Shown here in pieces: positions 8,828-16,699 of a DNA stretch of 64,000 nucleotides; the first letter of the stretch is position 1, and each line of letters starts with the position of its first letter. The notes below the pieces were generated by a model. That model was not told the origin of the DNA and did not search any database. It was given only the letters and a program-made list of their open reading frames with translations. The stretch is from JAPOUP01 sp965199865 (GTDB lineage Bacteria; Pseudomonadota; Alphaproteobacteria; Rhodobacterales; Rhodobacteraceae). The stretch spans positions 310,001-374,000 of the forward strand of contig CBDATU010000011.1 of assembly GCA_965199865.1 (NCBI GenBank), read 5' to 3'. Made by a program: the position numbers and the translations under genes.

Positions 8828-9748
8828 ATGAGCGGTGAAGCGCATCACATCTACAGAATCGCATGTATAGGCGAGGTGATGGTCGAACTCGTTACCGACA
8901 GTGAAGGTCAGGTGCAACTGAATGTGGCCGGTGACACCTATAACACAGCGATCTATATGGCGAGGCTGCTTGCTGGTGGCGCTGCCTCCGTTTCCTACAT
9001 CACGGCGCTGGGCCTTGACCGGTTTTCCGAACGGATAGTGACGCATATGGCTGCGCATGGGGTTGGCACTGGCTATCTGGAGAGACGTGCGGACAGGTCG
9101 CCGGGGCTCTATGCCATCGACACGGATCATACCGGTGAGCGCAGCTTTACCTATTGGCGTTCCGACAGCGCGGCACGAACGCTGTTTTCCGAGCCAGCGC
9201 GTATGGGGCTAGATGTTCTTGAGGAGTTCGATCTGATCTATCTGTCGGGCATTACCCTGGCGATTCTGCCGCCAGCCGTGCGACTCCGGCTAATGTCAGC
9301 TCTGGACCGGTTCCGTGCCAGTGGCGGTCTGGTCGCCTATGACAGCAACCATCGTCCGCTTCTGTGGGAAAGCACCGAGGAAGCGCGGGAGGTCAATCTT
9401 GCGATGTGGTCCCGAACGGATATCGCACTTCCTTCTGTCGATGACGAACTGAAGATCCATGGCGAGACCAGCGAGGACCAGGTTCTGAAGCGCCTGAATT
9501 CACTCGGAATGCGGGTTGGCGCTATCAAGCGGGGCGCTGCGGGACCAGTTTCGATCAATGGGTCCGCGCATGGGATGACATTCGCTCCCGTAAACAGAAT
9601 TGTTGATACAACTGCGGCAGGCGATAGCTTCAACGCCGGTTTCCTGGCGGAGACGGTTCGAGGCGGTGGACAGGTGACGGCTATGAATACCGGGCACGCG
9701 CTGGCGTCATTGGTCATTCAGGCGCGAGGCGCGATAGTTCCGACTTAA
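8828..9748 (+). CDS. kdgK: PfkB-family sugar kinase, probably 2-keto-3-deoxygluconate kinase
   Basis: A 306-residue ribokinase-like enzyme that would phosphorylate 2-keto-3-deoxygluconate to KDPG with ATP. It begins IACIGEVMVEL, has the substrate-lid region with N-x-AGDTYNTAIYMARL, and ends with the PfkB signature DTTAAGDSFNAGFL, whose Asp is the catalytic base. The TTAAG form, rather than TTGAG, is common in KdgK-type enzymes. The start at 8828 is preceded by GGGGAA; the open frame upstream (from 8720) does not match the family. It lies 245 bp after the permease gene. Kinase of another deoxy-keto sugar acid remains possible. Confidence 0.8.
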   Translation: MSGEAHHIYRIACIGEVMVELVTDSEGQVQLNVAGDTYNTAIYMARLLAGGAASVSYITALGLDRFSERIVTHMAAHGVGTGYLERRADRSPGLYAIDTDHTGERSFTYWRSDSAARTLFSEPARMGLDVLEEFDLIYLSGITLAILPPAVRLRLMSALDRFRASGGLVAYDSNHRPLLWESTEEAREVNLAMWSRTDIALPSVDDELKIHGETSEDQVLKRLNSLGMRVGAIKRGAAGPVSINGSAHGMTFAPVNRIVDTTAAGDSFNAGFLAETVRGGGQVTAMNTGHALASLVIQARGAIVPT

Positions 9749-9749
9749 C

Positions 9750-9778
9750 CCTGGATGGGTTCCCTGTTTCCATTCAGG
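9750..9778. terminator. Weak hairpin between convergent kinase and frcA genes
   Basis: CCTGGATGG (9750-9758) and CCATTCAGG (9770-9778) pair as a 9-bp stem with one G-U pair. It sits where the plus-strand kinase and minus-strand frcA transcripts meet, overlapping the frcA stop. No T-run is present, so it is at best a weak bidirectional terminator. Confidence 0.35.
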
Positions 9779-10547
9779 CTGCGGCGATACGTGGTGGCTG
9801 CTTTGCTCCTGTCATATAGGCCACGGCGTCAGACATCGTACAGTCCCTAGGGTCGACAACGCATAACCGACGGCCAAGCCTGTGGATGTGAATCCGGTTA
9901 GATACTTCGAACACATGCGGCATGTTATGGCTGATCAGGATTATCGGAATGCCGCGTGCACGGACATCCTGGATAAGCTCCAGAACGCGGCGGCTTTCCT
10001 TGACACCAAGCGCCGCTGTCGGTTCGTCGAGAATAATGACCTTGGAGCCGAATGCGGCGGCGCGTGCTACGGCGACACCCTGGCGTTGGCCACCGGAAAG
10101 CGTTTCGACCGCCTGCTTGATGTTCTGGATCGTCATCAACCCAAGCTCGGTTAGCTTCTGGCGAGCGAACTTCTCCATTGCCGGCCGGTCAAGCTGCCGC
10201 AGAAGCATCCCTCGCCAGCCCGGCCTTCGAATCTCGCGCCCCATGAACATGTTGTCCGCGATTGACAGCGCAGGTGACATGGCCAGCGTCTGGTAGACCG
10301 TCTCTATGCCATGCTCGCGGGCATGGAGCGGCGAAGTGAAATGCACCTGCCTGCCTTCTAGATAGACCTCGCCCTCGTCCGGGACCAGCGCACCGGATAC
10401 CGCCTTGATCAGCGTTGATTTGCCGGCGCCGTTATCGCCGATGACTCCCAGCACTTCGCCTGGATAGAGCTCGAAGTTACAGTGGTCGAGTGCGGTGACG
10501 CGGCCGAATCGCTTAACGAGGCCCTTGGCGTGGAGAATGGGTTCCAT
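9774..10547 (-). CDS. frcA: Fructose-type ABC transporter ATP-binding protein FrcA
   Basis: A 257-residue single-domain ATPase for a ribose-class (CUT2) importer; most CUT2 ATPases have two domains, so the short form is characteristic of FrcA. Walker A GDNGAGKST at about residues 39-47, Q-loop VYQTLAMSP, signature LSGGQRQG, Walker B VIILDEPTAALG, and switch ILISHNMPH are all present. The start overlaps the frcC stop by one base (TGATG), so translation is coupled. It is the last gene of frcB-frcC-frcA. Fructose specificity is inferred from the whole set resembling the Sinorhizobium system. Confidence 0.9.
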   Translation of the reverse strand: MEPILHAKGLVKRFGRVTALDHCNFELYPGEVLGVIGDNGAGKSTLIKAVSGALVPDEGEVYLEGRQVHFTSPLHAREHGIETVYQTLAMSPALSIADNMFMGREIRRPGWRGMLLRQLDRPAMEKFARQKLTELGLMTIQNIKQAVETLSGGQRQGVAVARAAAFGSKVIILDEPTAALGVKESRRVLELIQDVRARGIPIILISHNMPHVFEVSNRIHIHRLGRRLCVVDPRDCTMSDAVAYMTGAKQPPRIAAA

Positions 10548-11620
10548 CAGACTGACACCCTTCTGATCCACTGATCGACGGCGACAGCGGCAATGATGAG
10601 AACGCCGATCAGGAAGTAGGTCCACTGCACGTCGGCGCCAAGCAGGCGCAGGCCCAAAGTGAAGACACCGACGATCAGAGCGCCGAAGAGCGAGCCCAGA
10701 ATAGAGCCACGTCCGCCAAAGAGCGAGATGCCACCGATCACCACGGCGGTGATGGATTCGATATTCGCGAGCTGTCCGGCGGTGGGAGACACCGATCCGA
10801 TTCTTCCGATAAGCGCCCAGCCGGCAAAGGCGCAGATCAGGCCGCTTAGCATATAGACCGAGATGAGCACCTTTTTGACCTCGACCCCCGAGAGTTCCGC
10901 CGCGTCGGGATCATCTCCCACTGCGTATACGTGACGTCCCCAGGCCGTGTGCTGAAGTACATACGAGAGACCCAGGACAAGAAGGACCATGAACACCACG
11001 CCCAGCGTGAATACAGCGCCGCCGATGCTGATCTTGTTTCCAAAGAACTGTAGCAGCGCAGCTTCGGCGGCGATGTCCTGGCTGCGGATGGTTTCGTTTG
11101 CGGAATAAAGGAAGTTCGACGCCAGAACGATCTGCCACATGCCTAGCGTGACGATGAATGGTGGCAGTTTGACCCGCGCGACGAGCCATCCGTTGATGAA
11201 CCCGCAGAGCGTGCCGCAAAGAAGTCCACACAGAACCGCTACTGGAACCGGTAGACCGTAGCGGAAGGTGAACTGGCCCATGACCACCGAACTGAGCACC
11301 ATGATTGCACCGACGGAGAGATCAATGCCTGCAGTCAGGATCACCAGCGACTGGGCCGCGGCGACGATGCCTACGATCTGCACCTGCTGCAGGATCAGCG
11401 TCATCGCGAAGGGAGAGAAGAATTTTGACCCAAGCAGCAGGCCGAAGATCACAATCGACAGGATCAGCACGATCAGCGGCACAAGCGAAGGATTCACGTG
11501 AAGGACATGCTGTATCCGGTAGACCACGCCCGTGCGGGGATCGTCGAACTCGACGACGGACTGCGTAGCCTCGTCAAGTGACGATTCGAATTGCTGTCCC
11601 TTGTTCGAGGTGTTTGACAT
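10547..11620 (-). CDS. frcC: Fructose-type ABC transporter permease FrcC
   Basis: A 357-residue inner-membrane permease of the RbsC/FrcC class with about ten hydrophobic segments and a hydrophilic N-terminal tail of about 45 residues. Segments such as LVILTAGIDLSVGAIMVLSS, LPPFIVTLGMWQIVLASNFL and SVSPTAGQLANIESITAVVI are near-identical, as I recall it, to FrcC of rhizobia. It lies between frcB (125-bp gap) and frcA (1-bp overlap). The gap after frcB may allow differential expression of the binding protein. Confidence 0.92.
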   Translation of the reverse strand: MSNTSNKGQQFESSLDEATQSVVEFDDPRTGVVYRIQHVLHVNPSLVPLIVLILSIVIFGLLLGSKFFSPFAMTLILQQVQIVGIVAAAQSLVILTAGIDLSVGAIMVLSSVVMGQFTFRYGLPVPVAVLCGLLCGTLCGFINGWLVARVKLPPFIVTLGMWQIVLASNFLYSANETIRSQDIAAEAALLQFFGNKISIGGAVFTLGVVFMVLLVLGLSYVLQHTAWGRHVYAVGDDPDAAELSGVEVKKVLISVYMLSGLICAFAGWALIGRIGSVSPTAGQLANIESITAVVIGGISLFGGRGSILGSLFGALIVGVFTLGLRLLGADVQWTYFLIGVLIIAAVAVDQWIRRVSV

Positions 11621-11745
11621 GGGGCTCCCTGTTGACTGACTCTGTTCTGTATTGTTGCGGCTGAGTCAGAATGTAGCCCTCTTTGTCGGTAATCGTCCAC
11701 CGCGAAGGGGCGAACTGGCCGCCCCTTCGAAATATATGTTGTGGA

Positions 11746-12765
11746 TCAACCCCAGCAGCGGGCTGTTCCCTCATCGGTGTCGATGGAGTCGACGCCTTCG
11801 GCAGGCTGGTCAGTCACCAGCGCAACACCGGTGTCAAAGAAGTCCTTGCCAGGAGTGTTCTCAGGCTTGGCGCCGCTGTCGGCCCAGTTCTTGACCGCTT
11901 CTACGCCAAGCGAAGCCATCAGGAGAGGGTATTGCTGCGAGGTTGCGCCAATCACGCCGTCCTTGATATTCTGGACGCCGGGGCAGCCGCCGTCGACAGA
12001 GACGATCAGCACGTCATTCTCGCGACCGATTGCCTTCAGTGCCTCATATGCGCCTGCTGCGGCGGGCTCGTTGATCGTGTAGACGACATTGATCGTTGGA
12101 TCCTTTGCCAGCAGGTTCTCCATAGCCGTACGGCCACCTTCCTCGTTGCCAGCGGTCACGTCATGTCCGACGATGCGGGAGTCGTCCTCATCGCCCCATT
12201 TGTTCGGGTCGGCTATGTCAATGCCGAAGCCCTGCATGAAGCCCTGATCGCGCAGCACACCGACGGTTGGCTGGCTGAGGGCGAGGTCGAGCATGCCAAT
12301 TCTCGCGTTGGCAGCCTCGTCGCCCAGTGACGCAGCGGCCCATTTGCCGATAAGTTCGCCGGCCAGGAAATTGTCGGTGGCAAAGGTGGCGTCAGCGGCG
12401 TCGATTGGGTCAAGCGGAGTGTCTAGCGCTATCACGAGCAGCCCCGCTTCCCGCGCCTGTGTGACTGAGGGCACAATGGCGGTGGTGTCCGAGGGCGTAA
12501 GCAGGATGCCCTTCGCACCGTCGGCGATGCAGGTCTCGATAGCCTGGACCTGGGTTTCGTTGTCGCCGTCGATCTTGCCGGCGAAAGCCTTTAGCGTCAT
12601 GCCCAGCTCTTCAGCCTTGGCGGTGGCGCCTTCCTTCATCTTGACGAAGAAGGGGTTGGTATCCGTTTTGGTGATGAGGCAGACGGTTGTCGAGTGGCCG
12701 TCAGCCGAAGCGGCTCCTGCCCAGGCAATGGCCCCGAGTGCAGTTCCGATCAAGAGCTTTCTCAT
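11746..12765 (-). CDS. frcB: Fructose-type ABC transporter substrate-binding protein FrcB
   Basis: A 339-residue periplasmic protein of the ribose-binding class. Signal peptide of about 20 residues ending GAASA. Diagnostic stretches such as CLITKTDTNPFFVKMKEGAT, GKIDGD, TFATDNF.AGELIGKW and VSVDGGCPG match FrcB proteins. The start at 12765 is set by GGAGG just upstream; the open frame continues upstream into the promoter region. The ROK repressor gene diverges from it, with a perfect palindrome between them that probably controls both. Confidence 0.93.
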   Translation of the reverse strand: MRKLLIGTALGAIAWAGAASADGHSTTVCLITKTDTNPFFVKMKEGATAKAEELGMTLKAFAGKIDGDNETQVQAIETCIADGAKGILLTPSDTTAIVPSVTQAREAGLLVIALDTPLDPIDAADATFATDNFLAGELIGKWAAASLGDEAANARIGMLDLALSQPTVGVLRDQGFMQGFGIDIADPNKWGDEDDSRIVGHDVTAGNEEGGRTAMENLLAKDPTINVVYTINEPAAAGAYEALKAIGRENDVLIVSVDGGCPGVQNIKDGVIGATSQQYPLLMASLGVEAVKNWADSGAKPENTPGKDFFDTGVALVTDQPAEGVDSIDTDEGTARCWG

Positions 12766-12853
12766 TGGAGTCCTCCCATAGGATGTGCGAATCTCCCGGG
12801 TCGCGCCGGGAATATCGGAATAGGTAGTGATGATTCGTGTGGTCGTCAATAAA

Positions 12854-12870
12854 TAAATAAAGTTTATTTA
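12854..12870. promoter_or_regulatory. Palindromic operator between frcB and the ROK repressor
   Basis: TAAATAAAGTTTATTTA is a perfect palindrome of 8-bp half-sites around one central base, in an A+T-rich patch of an otherwise G+C-rich spacer. It lies 89 bp upstream of frcB and 63 bp upstream of the repressor start. ROK repressors (Mlc, NagC, XylR) bind A/T-rich inverted repeats of this kind, so it is the likely binding site for both divergent promoters. Confidence 0.7.
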
Positions 12871-12933
12871 CAAATGGACAGTGACCAGTCTGTCGGTTAT
12901 CGTGCCTGTCATGTCACGAGGCCGATATGAACC

Positions 12934-14118
12934 ATGTCCATGAACTCCAGGCCGATTCGGGAACCTGAGAGCGGTAGCAACCAGTCTGGGCTGCGGGACC
13001 AGAACGCGCGGCTGATCTTGTGGTACATCCGACGCCATGGGTCAATGGCGAGCGCGGAAATCGCCCGTCGATCCGGGCTCTCGGCGCAGACGGTTTCGAA
13101 CATTGTCCGCGCGCTTGAGGCGGAAGGCCTGCTGACGCGGCATGCGGCGATCAAGCAGAACAGGAGAGTCGGTAAGCCGCTGACACCAGTCTCCCTGAAT
13201 CCGGCGGGCGTATATTCGCTGGGACTGAACATTGGACGTCGGGCCGCGGAACTGGTTCTGGTGGATTTTACCGGCGCAAGGCTTGACGAACGGTTCGTTA
13301 CCTATCTGTATCCGACACCGGACGGTGTGTGCTCGTTTCTGTCGGCTGCGCAACGGGAGATCGTTGAGAGTAGGCCAGAACTGGCTGGCAAACTGGCGGG
13401 GATTGGAGTTGCGGCTCCATTCCAGCTCTGGAACTGGCTGCAACTGGTTGACGCACCCGAGGCGATCATGGAGCAGTGGCGTTCGCTCGATATTGCTGAG
13501 TGGGTGTCTGGGATTACCGGACTTGAGGCGGTGTTCGAAAACGACGCAACCTCCGCATGCGTTGCAGAGCATCTGTTGGGACTAGGGCACGAGCTATCGG
13601 ATTTTGCCTATTTCTTCCTTGGAGCGTTTGTTGGCGGCGGGCTTGTCCTGGACGGCAAGGTGTTTACCGGGCGTACCGGAAACGCTGGTGCCTTTGGCTC
13701 CCTGCTGGTTCCGGACGGAAAGGGTGGGGTGACCCAGCTTCTAAACCTTGCATCGCTCTATCGGCTGCAGCGGGGCCTGTCAGACAGCGGCAAAGGGCCG
13801 GACGCCCTGCGTCAGAATTCGGATGACTGGTCTGGATTTGGCGCGGAGGTCGATGCCTGGATCGCGGCCACATCCGTCAATCTCGCCCTTGCGGCCGCTG
13901 CGGTCGTGGCAGTGGTCGATGTCGAGGCGGTTCTAATTGACGGGGCACTACCTGTCGATGTGACGAAGCGACTTGCCAGATCCACACGGGATGCGCTGGA
14001 TGGGGTTGATCTGACAGGCATTATCAGGCCGGAGGTTCGCGAGGCGACGGTCGGTAGAGCGGCGCGCTCGATCGGTGCTGCCCTTCTTCCCATCCACTCC
14101 CAGTATTTCATGTCGTAA
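12934..14118 (+). CDS. ROK-family transcriptional repressor of the frc operon
   Basis: A 394-residue regulator with an N-terminal winged helix (about residues 20-85; ILWYIRRHGSMASAEIARRS and the recognition helix AQTVSNIVRALEAEGLL) followed by a ROK sugar-binding domain. The cysteine zinc motif of ROK kinases is missing and the sugar-kinase glycines are altered (GRTGNAGAFG), which fits a sugar-sensing repressor without kinase activity. It diverges from frcB across a 168-bp region with a palindromic operator, so it most likely represses frcBCA until the sugar binds. A second in-frame ATG at 12940 is also possible. Confidence 0.88.
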   Translation: MSMNSRPIREPESGSNQSGLRDQNARLILWYIRRHGSMASAEIARRSGLSAQTVSNIVRALEAEGLLTRHAAIKQNRRVGKPLTPVSLNPAGVYSLGLNIGRRAAELVLVDFTGARLDERFVTYLYPTPDGVCSFLSAAQREIVESRPELAGKLAGIGVAAPFQLWNWLQLVDAPEAIMEQWRSLDIAEWVSGITGLEAVFENDATSACVAEHLLGLGHELSDFAYFFLGAFVGGGLVLDGKVFTGRTGNAGAFGSLLVPDGKGGVTQLLNLASLYRLQRGLSDSGKGPDALRQNSDDWSGFGAEVDAWIAATSVNLALAAAAVVAVVDVEAVLIDGALPVDVTKRLARSTRDALDGVDLTGIIRPEVREATVGRAARSIGAALLPIHSQYFMS

Positions 14119-14556
14119 AGGCTGGAAGCCTGGGCGCGTCAATCCATGGACGACAACGGACATGCGCTTACGTGAGAGACCTGGTGCCCGGCATCCTCGA
14201 ATCCGTGTCCGCCTGAGAAGGGATGCTCCGGCCGACATTCAGCATCGCGCGCCCGCTGCCAGTCCGAAGTGCAACGCAGTTCCGAGGAGTGGGCTTCGTA
14301 CCCGGTATCCGGAATTCCCACCTTCGTGTGGTACCGGGGCACAGGTTGGTCCGGGAGGCTGCGGGGCTGGACGCGTTTGGGCCCTGAAAGGCTGAGGTAG
14401 ATTTGGTCTCCCAAGCCTCCAAACTTCCATGTCTCCATTCAGGGGAATTACCAGTGGAATCCGGGAGGTTCCCGATGTGCTTCCAGCCGCAGTGCCCTAT
14501 AGGAGGACAGTATCCGATGTGGCGGAAGCCGACACAGGGCGTTACGGAGCGTCACG
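14119..14556. other. Spacer between ROK repressor and uronate dehydrogenase genes
   Basis: The two flanking genes converge here. No protein family is recognisable in any frame. On the minus strand near 14421-14438 the sequence reads TGAATGGAGACATGGAAG, which recurs in similar form beside the IS110 remnant (43604-43621) and in part at 1824-1835. This may be the edge of a degenerate mobile element. Confidence 0.4.
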
Positions 14557-15393
14557 CTATGTTTTCTTCCGGTCATCCACGATGTTCATGGTGGCGGTGC
14601 CGCTGCTGCCGAGCTCAACCGAAGCGAACGGGCCTCCCTGACACATATGGCCCGGATCCAGCGGGTCGATCGGGTCCGCCTCCGAAAGAACTTGTTTCGC
14701 GAACTCCTCCGCATTGTCCTTCGGACGGTATCCGAGGAAACTGGCGCGGCTGTTATCCACAGGCGCCCGATCATTGTCGGATACTCCGTATACCACGCTG
14801 AAACCGGTGACCGGGGTGTTGATCGCGCAGGTGACCAGATGAATGAGGTCATCATAGCTCAGCCATGTCCCCAACGCCCGCGGGCTGTTCACCTGAGCGC
14901 AGCTGACAATGCGCATGCATACCGCCTCGATCCCACGCCTGTCCCAGTATAGGCTGGCCAGATCCTCCGCAAAGCACTTTGCGAGCCCGTAATAGGTGTC
15001 CGGGCGATGCGGCACATCCGTACCGATGAATTCCGTTTTTGGATACATTCCCACAGCATGAATCGAACTGGCATAGACAACGCGCCGCAGCCTGTTCCGA
15101 TAGGCAGCCTCCCAGATGTTGTAGGCTCCAATGATGTTCGGCCCGAGGATCCTCTCGAATGGCGCCTCGTCGCCAACCGCACCGAAATGCACCACCATTT
15201 CCGCACCGTCCAGCAGGGAATGAACCTCCTCGAACGAGGCAAGATCGGCGCGCAGATAGCGTTCGCCAGGATATGGACGCCCGAGATCCTCGACGATGTC
15301 GGAAGATACAAGCTCATCGCAAAGCATTGTCAGGGGTTCGCGAAGGTAGGATCCAAGCCGACCTGCGGCACCTGTCAGGACAAGTCGTTTCAT
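14557..15393 (-). CDS. udh: Uronate dehydrogenase
   Basis: A 278-residue short-chain-dehydrogenase-fold enzyme that oxidises D-glucuronate or D-galacturonate to the aldarolactone with NAD. The NAD loop TGAAGRLGSYL is at the N-terminus, the catalytic Ser in YASSIHAVGMYP and the YxxxK pair in YYGLAKCFAEDLA. The shape of the C-terminal half (ALGTWLSYDDL, VVYGVSDNDRAPVDNSRASF, GYRPKDNAEEF) matches Agrobacterium-type Udh rather than sugar-nucleotide epimerases. Start at 15393 is chosen over 15408 because GGGAG lies 9 bp upstream. It follows the DAO gene by 82 bp, so it may be the end of the hyuA-hyuB operon. Confidence 0.85.
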   Translation of the reverse strand: MKRLVLTGAAGRLGSYLREPLTMLCDELVSSDIVEDLGRPYPGERYLRADLASFEEVHSLLDGAEMVVHFGAVGDEAPFERILGPNIIGAYNIWEAAYRNRLRRVVYASSIHAVGMYPKTEFIGTDVPHRPDTYYGLAKCFAEDLASLYWDRRGIEAVCMRIVSCAQVNSPRALGTWLSYDDLIHLVTCAINTPVTGFSVVYGVSDNDRAPVDNSRASFLGYRPKDNAEEFAKQVLSEADPIDPLDPGHMCQGGPFASVELGSSGTATMNIVDDRKKT

Positions 15394-15475
15394 GTGGAAT
15401 GCTCCCATTGTTCAGGTTGTCAGGGCCGGATGATGGCTCCTTCGGATGGTTTCGGCAGCCTGGGTGCCGGTTTCA

Positions 15476-16699
15476 TCAGATCACGGCCCATTCGGCCAGA
15501 GGGCGATCATTCACAATTCGGTCGTAGTGAAATGGGGACAGATCAAGCGTGCGGTATTCGCCGTAGGTGAGCCATTCGGTGATCCCACGTCCCATCGCGG
15601 GGGACTGCTGCAGCCCATGTCCAGAGAAACCATTGAGGAACAGGAAGTTCCGGATCCCTGGATGCGGTCCGACGACCGCATTCTGGTCCAGAACGTTGTA
15701 GGCGTAATGTCCCGCCCACTGGTTGATGACGCGGATCGACTCAAATTGGGGAATGCGGTCAGCGATGATGGGCCAGACATGGTCCTCCCAGAGGCCATGA
15801 TCCATCGCGAAATCTTCCGGGTCAGCCGCCGGGTCTGGTTCACCCCTGCTTCCGGCTAGATACGAGGTTGGTCCGTCCTGGCGGATATGGACTCCTGAGG
15901 GATCGATGGTCAGTGGAAGCTCGTGCGCAAGCGGCTTCTCTGCGGTGAACACCCAGGAGTAACGCTTGCGCGGCTCGACCGGCAGGTCGATGCCCGCCAT
16001 CGCCGCCGTCCGTGCCGCACGCGGGCCGGATGCGTTCACTACCGCGCCGCACTGGATCGTTTCTCCCGTCGCAAGCCTCACGCCCGCTATCCCTGTGCCG
16101 GCTGGATTTCCGTCCATCGCAACGACTTCGTTTTCGATGTATTCAACGCCTCGTGCCCGGGATGACCTGCGCCACCATTCAAATACCGAGCCTCCGTCCC
16201 AGTATCCCTCGTTCTCGGTATTGATGCTGCCCAGAACGATATCATCCAGGTTGTAGAATGGGTATCGGCGCAGAATCTCATCAGGTGTCAGGAGCCGGGT
16301 GTTCGTTCCGATGGAAGTCTGAATCGCCTGGTTTGCCTTGAGAATCTCTGCGAATGCGTCCGTATCGGCAAGGTAAAGATAGCCGTAGTTCTGGATGGCG
16401 ATATCCGGCACCCGTTCATCACCGCCCATATGCTGGCGAAAGTTCCTTATGAAAGCCGCGGTGAACTGTGATATGCGGATGTTCAGTTCATTCGAGAACT
16501 GTTGGCGAATACAGGAATTGGTGCGCGCGGTCGAGCTCTTCTCATAGCTGGCGTCGCGTTCGACCACCAGAACCGACCCGTCGAAGTCAGGGCTTTCCGT
16601 CAGGAACCACGCCGTCGATGCGCCCATCATTGCTCCGCCGACAATGACCACGTCATAGGACGTTCCTGTCGGCGCAGTGGCGTAGCCACGCGATGCCAT
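15476..16699 (-). CDS. FAD-dependent oxidoreductase (DAO/sarcosine oxidase-like)
   Basis: A 407-residue flavoenzyme of the D-amino-acid/sarcosine oxidase class. The FAD-binding dinucleotide fold begins DVVIVGGAMMGASTAWFL at about residue 16, followed by an acidic ribose-binding end (VVERD) and, near the C-terminus, the second FAD contact region FLNGFSGHGLQQSPAMGRGI. It probably oxidises an N-methyl amino acid or related amine. Its start overlaps the hyuB stop by one base (TGATG), so it is translated with hyuAB and likely works on the product or a parallel substrate of that enzyme. Confidence 0.85.
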   Translation of the reverse strand: MASRGYATAPTGTSYDVVIVGGAMMGASTAWFLTESPDFDGSVLVVERDASYEKSSTARTNSCIRQQFSNELNIRISQFTAAFIRNFRQHMGGDERVPDIAIQNYGYLYLADTDAFAEILKANQAIQTSIGTNTRLLTPDEILRRYPFYNLDDIVLGSINTENEGYWDGGSVFEWWRRSSRARGVEYIENEVVAMDGNPAGTGIAGVRLATGETIQCGAVVNASGPRAARTAAMAGIDLPVEPRKRYSWVFTAEKPLAHELPLTIDPSGVHIRQDGPTSYLAGSRGEPDPAADPEDFAMDHGLWEDHVWPIIADRIPQFESIRVINQWAGHYAYNVLDQNAVVGPHPGIRNFLFLNGFSGHGLQQSPAMGRGITEWLTYGEYRTLDLSPFHYDRIVNDRPLAEWAVI

